Source of the DNA: Martinezella calliandrae
GTDB taxonomy: Bacteria; Pseudomonadota; Alphaproteobacteria; Rhizobiales; Rhizobiaceae
DNA: 64,000 nt
Direction of reading: 5' to 3'
NCBI RefSeq assembly: GCF_030272695.1
Contig: NZ_JARFYN010000017.1
Location: 1-64,000, forward strand
The position numbers were made by a program, and so were the translations under genes. Below, one piece after another: positions 53,795 through 63,092 of this stretch. The first letter of the stretch is position 1. Each line of letters starts with the position of its first letter. The notes under the pieces are model-generated. The model saw only the letters and a list, made by a program, of their open reading frames with translations. It made no database searches and was not told the origin of the DNA.

Positions 53795-54063
53795 TCGTCT
53801 TTCCGGCGTTGGATCTGCAGTCACGGCGGCCTCGTGTATGTTCCAGTTGGGCATCCGCTAGGTAGTGGCGGCCGCTCACCGCGACGCGGAGACCATGGCG
53901 CGGCGGAGAGCGGCCGGTCATGATCGAGGGAGGGCGCGCGACCATGACGATGTCCGGTATGCCGCCTGACAAAAACACATAGCTTCACTGGGAGATTGGA
54001 CGTTCTAAGCCGTTTTGTGAGATCCTGCGCAAACGTCGAAACAGCATGGGACCGCTTGAGACC

Positions 54064-54984
54064 TCATTTGGGACGCATCGTTCCGAGCCTCCGCTCAATC
54101 CGCGACCGCTGGGTTTCAAGCCACGGCGGCAGCACGATCGACGGTCCGGCGGGATTGTCGTCCAGTATGAGGCCGCTCGATGTGTCTGCCGCCAGCCCGA
54201 CACGAACACCGCACGGGATTTCGAAATAGATTGCCTTGAAATAGTATCGGTCGAGCACCGGCGTCACGTCGAGTCCGAACGCCACGACGCGGTCGCGGAA
54301 CATCTTCAACCGCTGCAAGTCGCTCACCTTGAACGCGACGTGCGTTGCGACGCCCGCGCCATGCGTCCCCCGTCCGTGACCAGGCGCCGACAGCAGGTCT
54401 ATCACGGGTCCGCCAAAAGTCGTGGTGTCGGCAAAGCGCGTCACCGCGCCCTCCCGATCGACCTGGGCGAAGCCGAGTATTTCCCTGATGAACCGCGCCG
54501 TATGCTCGAAACCTTGCAGATGGAACTCTACTGACTTCAGCTTTCCGATAGCGAGGCGTTTGTCGGCTATGGCGGAATGGCCGCCGCGGTCGCACTCGAC
54601 GAGCGAGATCGACAGACCATCCGGGTCGGAGAAGCAGAGGCAGCGCTCGCCGAAGCTGGAGGCGAACCCGGTGACGTCGACGTCGCGCCTAGCCAGCAGC
54701 TCCGCCCATTGTTCCAGCGTACCGGCATGGACTATGAACACGAGATTGCTGATCTGGCCTGTACCTTGCACTCCCTGGGGTGACGCCGGATTGACGGTGA
54801 ACGTGATGATCGAGGCCGGAACGCCAAGCGATCCCCCAAGCTGGATCTCAAGCATGGTGGTCTGGTCGTAGTTCACCGTTCGGCGTAGCAGGCGCATTCC
54901 GAGGCCGGCCGTATAGAACTCGGTCGTGCGCTCCTCGTCCGAGCAAACGGCCGTCACATGGTGAAAGGCCAGTTCAGTTGGCAT
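54064..54984 (-). CDS. VOC-superfamily ring-cleaving dioxygenase (MhqO-like)
   Basis: 306 residues from the ATG at 54984; the longer frame to 55071 has no support. Two VOC repeats: FHHVTAVCSDEERTTEFYTA and MRLLRRTVNYDQ near the N-terminus, VEFHLQGFEHTARFIREILG in the second half. Metal ligands are likely the His of FHHVTA, the His of VATHVAFK and the Glu of YFEIPCGV. The C-terminal LPPWLETQRSRIERRL matches MhqO-type proteins, which protect against (hydro)quinones. It stands alone, divergent from an MFS gene. Confidence 0.85.
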   Translation of the reverse strand: MPTELAFHHVTAVCSDEERTTEFYTAGLGMRLLRRTVNYDQTTMLEIQLGGSLGVPASIITFTVNPASPQGVQGTGQISNLVFIVHAGTLEQWAELLARRDVDVTGFASSFGERCLCFSDPDGLSISLVECDRGGHSAIADKRLAIGKLKSVEFHLQGFEHTARFIREILGFAQVDREGAVTRFADTTTFGGPVIDLLSAPGHGRGTHGAGVATHVAFKVSDLQRLKMFRDRVVAFGLDVTPVLDRYYFKAIYFEIPCGVRVGLAADTSSGLILDDNPAGPSIVLPPWLETQRSRIERRLGTMRPK

Positions 54985-55199
54985 TCTGATTGTAACCTCG
55001 CGGTGCTTACCAGAATTGAGCACTACCACAGGGCGTCGGAGTGCCGCGACACAATTGATTCGTCGAAGCAAATTTGAGGTTGGAATGTTATACGTCGGCG
55101 GGAATCTTCAATTGCCGCCCGCAATTAACACTGCGTAACTTTCCCCTGAGCATGGACTCCTATAACCGGTGTTAAGAGCGCTATCGCGAGGAGAGGCGA

Positions 55200-56540
55200 G
55201 TGAATTCGACGACACGCGACTGCAAGGACACTGATCGCCTATTCGAAGACTTTGACAATCAACCTGTAACAAGGTTGCACGTCTTTGCCCTGGTGGTTTG
55301 TGGCCTTGGTTTTTCTTTTGACCTTGCTGAGATAGCCTTCGGGAATACCCTGTCCGCCGTCTTTTCCGCTCCGCCCTACTCTGTCGGAAGTTCGGAACTC
55401 TCCGTTCTGCTTGCCTCGGTCTATATCGGCGCGGTGGTCGGCGCACCGCTGCTCGGACTTCTCGCCGACCGGTTCGGAAGGCAGCCGGTTCTTTCGGGAA
55501 CCATGCTTCTCTTGACCGTCGCCTCCGCACTGGCGGCGTCCGCGGCTAGCATCGGGGCATTGACTGCGTCGCGCGCTCTTGGCGGCATCGCGCTCGGCGC
55601 CTATCCGCCGCTGATGTTCGCCTACCTCACGGACATCCTACCGGCCGCAAGGCGTGGCAAGCTTGCGGTCGCCAGCACCGCCATCGGCTATATCGGCCCG
55701 CCGACCTTTATCTTTCTCGTGCGCAGCCTCGGGGAATCTTCTCCTCTCGGAATCGAAGCTTGGCGATGGGGCTTTTGGATCGCTGGGGCTGGTTCGCTTC
55801 TGTGCTTTTTTCTTTTCATCTGTCTACCGGAATCGCCTCGCTGGCTTGCCATGAAAGGACGGCTGCCAGAAATGGAGCAGGCACTCGAGAAGTTTCGCCG
55901 ATCCGCCGTCATGCTGGCGTCTATGCCACCGCGACCCGGTCGAAAGGATGCCCCCGCCGAAGTCAAGGACGGCCCGGTGCTTGGTCGCGCGATAAGCCTT
56001 GTGGCGTTGTATTTTCTATCGCCATGGGCCGCCGTCGGGTTCACCGTGCTGTCGGGCGCGGTTCTGGTTCAGAAGGGCATCAATGTCCGGGACTCACTCT
56101 TCTACCTCGGAATATCGACGCTTGCCCCAATCTTCGGCGCCGTCTTTATAAGTTCGTTCGTTGACAAGATGCAGCGTCGAACATTCCTTGTTTTCTGCTC
56201 GATCGCAATGGCTGTCCTAGGCATAGCGTTCGGCGGTTCGAACGAGCCTTGGGTGCTCATTACGAGCGGACTGGCTTTCAACCTAATGGTGACCCTCTAC
56301 ATGCCGGTCCTGGTGCTCTTCGCGACAGAATCGGTCCCGACGCTGCACCGCGCGGGCGTTACCTCTTGGGCATGGGCGTCCAACCGACTTGGATCGGCGC
56401 TGGTGCCACTGGTCCTGCTTCCGCTCCTAGTGAACTTCGGCGGTCTTGTAATGTTTTCGGCGATAGCGGTGACTTTGATCGCATTTGCCGTGTTCGTCGC
56501 TCTATACGATAGGAGATATTTGCCGCGCAACGTTAAGTAA
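55200..56540 (+). CDS. MFS transporter, sugar/aromatic-acid porter type
   Basis: 446 residues from a GTG with GAGGAG upstream. Twelve helices after a 25-residue tail. Motif A is LGLLADRFGRQPVLSGTMLL, the second cytoplasmic copy GGIALGAYPPLMFAYLTDIL, and the central loop carries CLPESPRWLAMKGR, the PESPRWL signature of sugar and aromatic-acid:H+ symporters. The end of the gene leads to the large regulator after 129 bases. It is probably an importer of a plant-derived acid or sugar, unlike the exporters elsewhere in the window. Confidence 0.87.
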   Translation: MNSTTRDCKDTDRLFEDFDNQPVTRLHVFALVVCGLGFSFDLAEIAFGNTLSAVFSAPPYSVGSSELSVLLASVYIGAVVGAPLLGLLADRFGRQPVLSGTMLLLTVASALAASAASIGALTASRALGGIALGAYPPLMFAYLTDILPAARRGKLAVASTAIGYIGPPTFIFLVRSLGESSPLGIEAWRWGFWIAGAGSLLCFFLFICLPESPRWLAMKGRLPEMEQALEKFRRSAVMLASMPPRPGRKDAPAEVKDGPVLGRAISLVALYFLSPWAAVGFTVLSGAVLVQKGINVRDSLFYLGISTLAPIFGAVFISSFVDKMQRRTFLVFCSIAMAVLGIAFGGSNEPWVLITSGLAFNLMVTLYMPVLVLFATESVPTLHRAGVTSWAWASNRLGSALVPLVLLPLLVNFGGLVMFSAIAVTLIAFAVFVALYDRRYLPRNVK

Positions 56541-56669
56541 CGTTCGCGCCCATCCGATATACTATGATGTGGCTCCTATCGCCGTCTGTTTTGTTGTTTT
56601 TATTGTGACGCATAACATAAGCGTGCTAGACATTCGGGTGTTGAGCTTGGGAAAGCGCGGATTCCATTG

Positions 56670-59510
56670 ATGGACGCTGACGGAAATGTTGCCTCGCTCG
56701 GGCGTCGTTCGGGCTCAATGCGGCCAAGCGACGCCAGCTTGGACGAGGGCTACCTGTTCGACCGCTTTTGCTTTTATCCTGGCCGTGGCGCTCTTCTCGA
56801 AAACGGGAAGGAAGTGAAGCTCGGCGGGCGGGCCGTCAAAGTGCTGGCGACGCTGGTGGAACGTTCGGGCGAGGTTGTCAGCAAGGAAGAAATCATTCGC
56901 GCCGTGTGGCCGTCCACCTTCGTAGACGAAGGTAATCTCCGCGTTCATATCGCCGCCCTCCGCAAGGCCCTCGGCCAAGACCGCGAAAATACGCAGTTCA
57001 TATCCAACATCGTCGGTCGGGGATATCAGTTCACCGGCAGGGTTTCGAAGGTGCGGGGGCCGGTGAGCGCCAACGCCATCCAGCTCCGCCTTCCCGACCA
57101 GCTCTCCAACGACACTCTCCCTGTCCCGCTGGCGCGAATCGTTGGCAGGGCGGAAGCCATCGACGGTATCGTACAGCTTGTCAGCAGACAGCGCCTGGTC
57201 ACCATCGTAGGAGCGGGAGGCATCGGGAAGACGACGATTGCACTTGCCGCCGCCCAGAGGCTCTCGGCTAGCTTCAACGACGGCGTGTTCTTCGTCGATC
57301 TGGCGGCCGTCTCCGACGCCGGGCTCGTACCGTTCGCGGTCGCTGCCGAACTGAACATATCGGCAGAGGCCGCCAATCCTATTGGAAGTCTTGTTGCCCA
57401 CGTCCGGCAGCACCATGCGCTTATCATTCTTGACAACTGCGAGCACGTGATCGGAGGCGCTGCGGAACTGGTGGAAGGCCTTCTTCGCGGCGCGAAGGGC
57501 CTGCGAATAATCGCCACCAGCCATGAACGCCTTCGCTCCGAGGGCGAGTGGCTCTACAGACTGTCGCCGCTCGAAGTGCCGAAGGCTGCGGAGGACCTGC
57601 TTCTTGAGGAGGCGATGAGCTACCCTTCCGTCGAACTCTTCGTCGAACGGGCCACCTCGGACAATCCCGCAATGACGATTGGAGAAGCAGACGTTCCGTT
57701 CATCGTCGAGATCTGCCGCAAGCTAGACGGCAGCCCGCTGGCGATCGAGATCGCGGCTGCACGCGTCGAGGTTTTCGGCATAGCCGGACTTCTCGAGAAC
57801 CTAGAGGATCGGCTCGACGTCCAGAACGGTGGCAGACGCACCGCCGTCGACCGGCATCGTACGATCCGGAGCATGCTCGACTGGAGCTACGAGATATTGG
57901 ACGCCGACGAGCGCGTCGTCCTCCGCAGGCTCTCGGTCTTCGCAGGCTCGTTTTCCATGGATGCGGCCGTACAGGTGGCCGCGTGCGAGATGCTTACGCC
58001 GCAGGCCGTAATGGAGGGCGTCTCTGGGCTGGTCCGGAAATCGCTTCTCTACTCGAGCATGGGGCTGAAGACAGTCAGCTACCGCTTCCTCGACAGCACG
58101 AAACTCTATGGCCGCGAGAAGCTGGCAGATATGTCCGAAACGTCGAGATCGAAGCGGCTCCACGTAGAGTATGTCATCGACATGCTCATCGAAGCCGACG
58201 CGAAGTGGAAGGACACGGGACGATCCATCTGGATCGAACGCTATTCTCCCCTCCTCGACGACATACGCGATGCGATGTCCCACTGCTTCCATCCCGAGGC
58301 AGACCACTCCGTGGGCGTCAGGCTGACGGCGCTCGCAATGCCGCTCGGACTGCAGCTCGGTCTGGTCGACGAATTCAGGGAGCGTGCCAGGACGGCTATG
58401 GCAGCGGCTAGAAGTCTGCCGAAACCAGACCTCGTGTCCGAAATGCGCCTCAACATCATCTACGGCATTCTCGTTCAGAACCAGCACCAGCCTACGGACG
58501 ACAACATCGTTGGCCTGACTCGAGCCGCGCTCCTTTCCGAAGAGATCGGACAGGACCGTCACAGAATCGAGCCCCAGATCGTGCTCGCCGCGTTCAACAT
58601 GGGCATGGGCAAGTACGCGCCGGCCATCACACACGCGGAGCTGGCAGAGCGGCTCGGGCAGAGCGTCGGCGACGACCTCGCGGTTGTCGCATCGCAGCGC
58701 ATCCTTTCGCAGGTCAACCATTTCAACGGCGATCACGCAAGGGCGTCAAAGCTCGCGAAGACCGTCCTTGCCCATCCTGTAGTCAACATCCCGACTGCGT
58801 ATGGCGGCCTCCAGACGGACCGGCGCGTCTCGATGCGGATAATCCTGGCGCGCGCCCTATGGATGACAGGCAAGCCCGATCAAGCGGTCGAGGTCGTCAG
58901 GAAGGCGGAGGAGATCGCCCGCGCGGACGGGCCGCTCGCCCTCTGTCAGGCGCTCGCGCTCGCGGTCTGTCCGATCTTGCTATGGCGCGGCGACGACGAT
59001 CTCGCACGACAAGCCGTGGCCGATCTGCTGGAGCAGTCGTTGCGCTTCACTCTAAGTCACTGGCATTCGTGGGGTCGGATGTTCGAAAGCGTGTTGCAGC
59101 ACCGCGCCACGGGCGAAGACCAAGGCCTTCCGGTGATAGAGACGCAGGGTGACCTTCAGGCGCAGACGCTGGCGACGCTGACGGGTCAGCTAGTCGGTCT
59201 CGAAGCCGACGCCGCGGGCGAAGACGGCTGGTGCGCTCCGGAAGTCATCCGGGCCAAGGGCGGGCGAGCCGTCGCCGAAGGAAGGTACGGAGAAGCCGAA
59301 CGACTGTTCCGGCGTTCCATTTCGGTTGCTCAGACGCAGGAAGCGCTTTCGTGGGAGTTGCGAAGCGTCACCAGCCTTGCGCGGCTTCTGGCTTGCCAGG
59401 GACGCGTGCAGGAAGCGAAAAGTGCCGTACGGCTCATTCTCGAACAGTTTTCCGAGGGGGTCGACACGCGCGACTTGGTCGACGCCCGGAGCATATTGAG
59501 TCTTCGGTGA
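56670..59510 (+). CDS. winged-helix/STAND-type ATPase regulator (long form, helical-repeat C-terminus)
   Basis: 946 residues from the ATG at 56670; a TTG at 56667 precedes it. The winged helix (about 25-120) has FYPGRGALLENGKEVKLGGR and LRVHIAALRKALGQD. The P-loop at about 181-188 is GAGGIGKT, with ALIILDNCEHVIGGAAELVE as the Walker-B-like strand. GSPLAIEIAAARVEVFG and RTIRSMLDWSYEILDADERV follow. Residues from about 500 on form a long helical-repeat region of TPR-like type. This is the AfsR/SARP-like or STAND plan, an ATP-driven switch that senses a ligand or partner. Relative of the short form at 38666. Confidence 0.85.
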   Translation: MDADGNVASLGRRSGSMRPSDASLDEGYLFDRFCFYPGRGALLENGKEVKLGGRAVKVLATLVERSGEVVSKEEIIRAVWPSTFVDEGNLRVHIAALRKALGQDRENTQFISNIVGRGYQFTGRVSKVRGPVSANAIQLRLPDQLSNDTLPVPLARIVGRAEAIDGIVQLVSRQRLVTIVGAGGIGKTTIALAAAQRLSASFNDGVFFVDLAAVSDAGLVPFAVAAELNISAEAANPIGSLVAHVRQHHALIILDNCEHVIGGAAELVEGLLRGAKGLRIIATSHERLRSEGEWLYRLSPLEVPKAAEDLLLEEAMSYPSVELFVERATSDNPAMTIGEADVPFIVEICRKLDGSPLAIEIAAARVEVFGIAGLLENLEDRLDVQNGGRRTAVDRHRTIRSMLDWSYEILDADERVVLRRLSVFAGSFSMDAAVQVAACEMLTPQAVMEGVSGLVRKSLLYSSMGLKTVSYRFLDSTKLYGREKLADMSETSRSKRLHVEYVIDMLIEADAKWKDTGRSIWIERYSPLLDDIRDAMSHCFHPEADHSVGVRLTALAMPLGLQLGLVDEFRERARTAMAAARSLPKPDLVSEMRLNIIYGILVQNQHQPTDDNIVGLTRAALLSEEIGQDRHRIEPQIVLAAFNMGMGKYAPAITHAELAERLGQSVGDDLAVVASQRILSQVNHFNGDHARASKLAKTVLAHPVVNIPTAYGGLQTDRRVSMRIILARALWMTGKPDQAVEVVRKAEEIARADGPLALCQALALAVCPILLWRGDDDLARQAVADLLEQSLRFTLSHWHSWGRMFESVLQHRATGEDQGLPVIETQGDLQAQTLATLTGQLVGLEADAAGEDGWCAPEVIRAKGGRAVAEGRYGEAERLFRRSISVAQTQEALSWELRSVTSLARLLACQGRVQEAKSAVRLILEQFSEGVDTRDLVDARSILSLR

Positions 59511-59729
59511 GATCCACAGTCGCTGCATCCTCGTGATGTCGCCGCTATGCCGCGACGCGCCTGGTCCGCGCGGACTCCCGAATAGCACTTGTATCAGTTT
59601 ACTTCAAAGATCGACAAGCGCGTCCAAGACCTGGTGCTTGATAGAGCGGAAAACGTGGCAGATAAGCGCGGTGGGCGCTCGCCCGCCTGACAACGCCCCT
59701 CGATGGACATTCATGAACGGAGTACGGCT

Positions 59730-60119
59730 ATGGCAGATCAGGTGACGACCAGAACCAAACGGATGCCTGGCCCGGATCATCCGATTACGATCGAGGCAAG
59801 CACGTCGCGGGTCGTGGTGAAGGTTGGCGGCGAGACCATCGCGGACACGAGGCACGCCGTTATTCTGCGTGAGGCGAACTACGCGCCCGTGTTCTACATC
59901 CCGCGCGAGGACGCCCAGATGTCGACTATGCGGCGGACCGATCACATGACGTATTGCCCCTACAAGGGCGAGTGCGCGTACCTTTCGATACCTGCTGGTG
60001 GCGGACGATCGGTGAATGCCGTCTGGACCTATGAAAAGCCCTACGAAGCGGTGGCCGAGATAAGGGGCTTTCTCGCGTTCTATCCGGATCGGGTGGACTC
60101 GATAAACGTCGGCGACTGA
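59730..60119 (+). CDS. DUF427-family protein
   Basis: 129 residues from the ATG at 59730; GGAG lies about 10 bases upstream. The family words are PITIEASTSRVVVKVGGETI, then DTRHAVILREANYAPVFYIP, TYCPYKGECAYLSI and WTYEKPYEAVAEIRGFLAFY, with Cys in CPYKGECAY. DUF427 proteins are small cytoplasmic proteins of unknown role. It stands alone, 198 bases before the ATPase gene of the presumed defence island. Confidence 0.85.
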   Translation: MADQVTTRTKRMPGPDHPITIEASTSRVVVKVGGETIADTRHAVILREANYAPVFYIPREDAQMSTMRRTDHMTYCPYKGECAYLSIPAGGGRSVNAVWTYEKPYEAVAEIRGFLAFYPDRVDSINVGD

Positions 60120-60316
60120 TCCGAGCTTTAGCTCAAGGAGGGGGATCCGTTGGCTCATTCTCGACGCTGGCGAGATTATGAAGTGCGTCTTCTCTCGCCA
60201 CCCTCCAGAGTATCATCGGACCTCTAGGGATAACCTTGCTGGAAGAGCGAGCTTGCCGGCTTCCCAAGTCGCCGAGAATCGCGTTTTTATCAACTTCCAC
60301 AAGAGCGGGATGAGCG

Positions 60317-62011
60317 ATGCAGGTTGTATTTAGAGGGCGTGCGGGTCGGTCGTTGAGAACCCCAACCGACAGCGGTGACGTTCTCGAGCTCATCGAAAAT
60401 GACTGGGACGATTACGGGCACGCGACGACCTTCAACACCGCATGCCGGATAGGGGGCGAAATCCTTGACCTCGGCTCCGTGAAGATTTTGTTCGACGGCA
60501 AGACCTCAAGCCGCGGCGTCCTCCGGGAAGCGGTATCGGCGGGATGGGATGGCGTGCTCCCCGTCCCCGATCTTTCGTACGTCTCCGTCCCTTCTGAGAT
60601 TTCGTTCTACGAGCAGCTCGTTTCACTGCTTGGTGAGGAAGGAGCAAGCGAGGTCGCAATCGCCCTTCGGGACGCCAGCTATCTTATCAATGTTAGAAAT
60701 GACGATGAAGCAGTGCGGATGTCGAAGGCGCCTGGGTTCGGGTCGTCGCTGCAGCGAGAGCGCGGAGCGCAGAACGCTTTCCAGGACGGGTGGAAGGTTT
60801 TCGCCCAGCAAATGGCGACAGCGAATAATCTTGATTTCCGTTACCTCGACGCAAACGGCGTCATTCGGGAAATTCTTTTTAGGTATCAGTCACCGACGCC
60901 GCTTCCTCATGACATCAACGTGCTGATTGGTCCGAACGGGATTGGAAAATCTCAGCTTCTTCATCAAATCGTCAAGGATTGGATCGATGACGACGACAGC
61001 AAGCCTGCCGAGTCGCCTGGCTTCATCACAAGACCGAGCCTCAGCCAGATCGTTGTCCTTTCGTACAGCCCTTTCGAACGCTTCCCGATCACTATGGAGA
61101 GGGAAGACTTCCAGGATCAGGACGCCTACAGATACTTTGGACTTAGAGGGCCTGCAGGGGCGGGAAACGTCCCTGTGAACGAAGACGTCCTCAGCCTTGA
61201 AGTTCCGAAGGAGGCGACCGCCCGATCGCTGATCTCATGTGTTTCCGACGACGTCCGATTCCGCGCCATGCGCGCATGGGCAAAGAAGTTGGCGACAGCG
61301 GAAGAGGTTCTGAGGTCCGCGTTCTCCTTTGATTTCGCAGCGGTAGAAGTTGAGAGGGGCGACCCGTCCACGTTCGCGAGTAAGGCGATAATGGGGCCAC
61401 ATCCTGTGTTCGATGGGCCAAACGGCGAGCAGTTCGTGCGCATATCTTCGCAGGAACTGCCCCAGCTAGTTCCAGACCGTATCGTAGACAGGCTCAGAGC
61501 GCGCACGGGTGTAGTTTTCTTTAAGGACGGGGCGCCACTCCACCTAAGTTCGGGGCAACGCCTCTTTTCTTACATTATCATCAACCTTCTGGGCGTGATC
61601 CGACGCAACAGTCTCATCCTGATCGATGAACCAGAGCTCTTCCTTCATCCCACGTTGGAGATCCAGCTTGTCGACATGCTGAAAGAGATCTTGAAACAGT
61701 TCAATTCGAAAGCCCTGTTCGCCACCCACTCGATCGTCACTGTGCGTGAGGTTCCAGCCGACTGCGTTCATGTCTTCGCCCGGACCGACGACGGCATAGT
61801 TGTTAGTACACCGCCGTTCCAGACATTCGGCGGCGACGTCCAGCGTATTACGTCATACGTGTTCGGCGATAGAGCGGTCTCGAAGCCGTTCGAGGCCTGG
61901 ATAATGGAGCAGCTGCAGGAGCGCTCGGCCAGCGATCTGATTAACTTGCTTCGCGACGAGTTGAACGAAGAAATGATCATCCAGATCGCTGCGATGGGCC
62001 GTGCAATCTGA
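60317..62011 (+). CDS. ABC/SMC-type ATPase of a Septu-like defence pair
   Basis: 564 residues. Walker A is at 205-212 (GPNGIGKS), signature LSSGQRLFSYIIINL at about 410, Walker B LILIDEPELFLHP with Asp437 and Glu438, and switch His in ALFATHSIVTVREV. The first 200 residues before the P-loop are a helical and beta extension without a known name. The stop overlaps the start of the HNH nuclease gene (TGATG), so the two are translationally coupled. ATPase plus HNH is the plan of Septu (PtuA-PtuB). It may trigger the nuclease on phage infection. Other AAA-HNH systems remain possible. Confidence 0.8.
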   Translation: MQVVFRGRAGRSLRTPTDSGDVLELIENDWDDYGHATTFNTACRIGGEILDLGSVKILFDGKTSSRGVLREAVSAGWDGVLPVPDLSYVSVPSEISFYEQLVSLLGEEGASEVAIALRDASYLINVRNDDEAVRMSKAPGFGSSLQRERGAQNAFQDGWKVFAQQMATANNLDFRYLDANGVIREILFRYQSPTPLPHDINVLIGPNGIGKSQLLHQIVKDWIDDDDSKPAESPGFITRPSLSQIVVLSYSPFERFPITMEREDFQDQDAYRYFGLRGPAGAGNVPVNEDVLSLEVPKEATARSLISCVSDDVRFRAMRAWAKKLATAEEVLRSAFSFDFAAVEVERGDPSTFASKAIMGPHPVFDGPNGEQFVRISSQELPQLVPDRIVDRLRARTGVVFFKDGAPLHLSSGQRLFSYIIINLLGVIRRNSLILIDEPELFLHPTLEIQLVDMLKEILKQFNSKALFATHSIVTVREVPADCVHVFARTDDGIVVSTPPFQTFGGDVQRITSYVFGDRAVSKPFEAWIMEQLQERSASDLINLLRDELNEEMIIQIAAMGRAI

Positions 62012-62850
62012 TGGTCCATGTATTGACGCCGCCCGCGGTCGACGACATAGGCCTGATCGATGATGTGATCGCCGAACGACAGACTGGCGTAAACGCCGCG
62101 TTCTTCAATGGCATCGCCGTAGAATGGCGAGAACGAGTGCAATCTTATCTCGACGGCCGCGGTTCGCCCGCGGTCGTCGAGAGGTGGCCGGCAGCCGAAG
62201 CTCGCAAGAGCACACTGGTCGGCCTCTATACACATCCAGCCGAAGGTTCCGCCCAAGAAGCCGTCCTAAACAATCTCAGATCACATGAACTGGTTATATG
62301 CCCGGCGTGTGGAGAGGCAGGTCGGCCAAATACACTCGATCATTACCTTCCGAAGCGGCTCTACCCCCAGTTCGCAATCGTTGCCCATAATCTCTTTCCA
62401 ATGTGTGACGCCTGCCAGAAGGCAAAACTGGAGGAAACGGGCGACGCCCAGAATCCCCGCTTTTTCATCCACCCTTATTTCGACAGATTCTCTGCGCCGA
62501 AACTCGTCGCGTTGAGGATCGAGCCTCCATTTTCGACACCACTTTTCGAACTCACGGCGAATCCCGATTTGCATGACCATGAACGTGCAATTGTTGCGAT
62601 CCATGTCGAGAAGCTGGAGATCACGACACGGTTTGCATCGTTCTTCTCCGGAGCCTATCGCCGTGTTCTCCGACTCGCCGGTGAGATTCGTGGGGGCGGC
62701 CAGGACCTGGCGGCAATGTTCGGTTACTTTCGAGGAAACGCTGTTGCCATATCGCCCAATTCGTGGGACTTCATCGTCTACGATGCAGTGCTATCGAACC
62801 CGGAGCTGATGAATTTTCTGCAAAATGGAGAGCTACCGCCGCTCCTGTAG
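62011..62850 (+). CDS. HNH endonuclease of a Septu-like defence pair
   Basis: 279 residues. A zinc-finger HNH core: CPACGE with Cys97 and Cys100, then DHYLPK with His111, then HNLFPMCDACQKAK with Asn127, Cys132 and Cys135. This is the beta-beta-alpha metal nuclease found in PtuB-type proteins. N-terminal segment about 1-90 and a C-terminal helical part of 140 residues flank it. It overlaps the ATPase stop by one base. The expected role is cutting nucleic acid when the ATPase is released or activated. Confidence 0.8.
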   Translation: MVHVLTPPAVDDIGLIDDVIAERQTGVNAAFFNGIAVEWRERVQSYLDGRGSPAVVERWPAAEARKSTLVGLYTHPAEGSAQEAVLNNLRSHELVICPACGEAGRPNTLDHYLPKRLYPQFAIVAHNLFPMCDACQKAKLEETGDAQNPRFFIHPYFDRFSAPKLVALRIEPPFSTPLFELTANPDLHDHERAIVAIHVEKLEITTRFASFFSGAYRRVLRLAGEIRGGGQDLAAMFGYFRGNAVAISPNSWDFIVYDAVLSNPELMNFLQNGELPPLL

Positions 62851-63092
62851 GCGGCTTCGTTTAAGCTGAAGCTAGCGCTGGCTGGCGGGCAAGACTTCAA
62901 CGCCGCATACAAATATTGTGTTGACAGACCGGCAAGGGACGCAATGCTCAGATCCATTTCACACCCCTCGAATCGATGAAGTCGCCACAGTTCCTGCTGT
63001 GGCGTGTAAGGTTTACGAGTTGCGAAAGGATGCCGATTGAAGAAACCGAGCATTCGTGTCTGATCGAATGCCAGTTGCGTCTACGCCCGCTG

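Noticed and set aside
57801..58736. 311-codon minus-strand frame
   Set aside because: It is antisense to the long STAND-type ATPase gene, whose plus frame is continuous with domain motifs; this is a GC-rich shadow.
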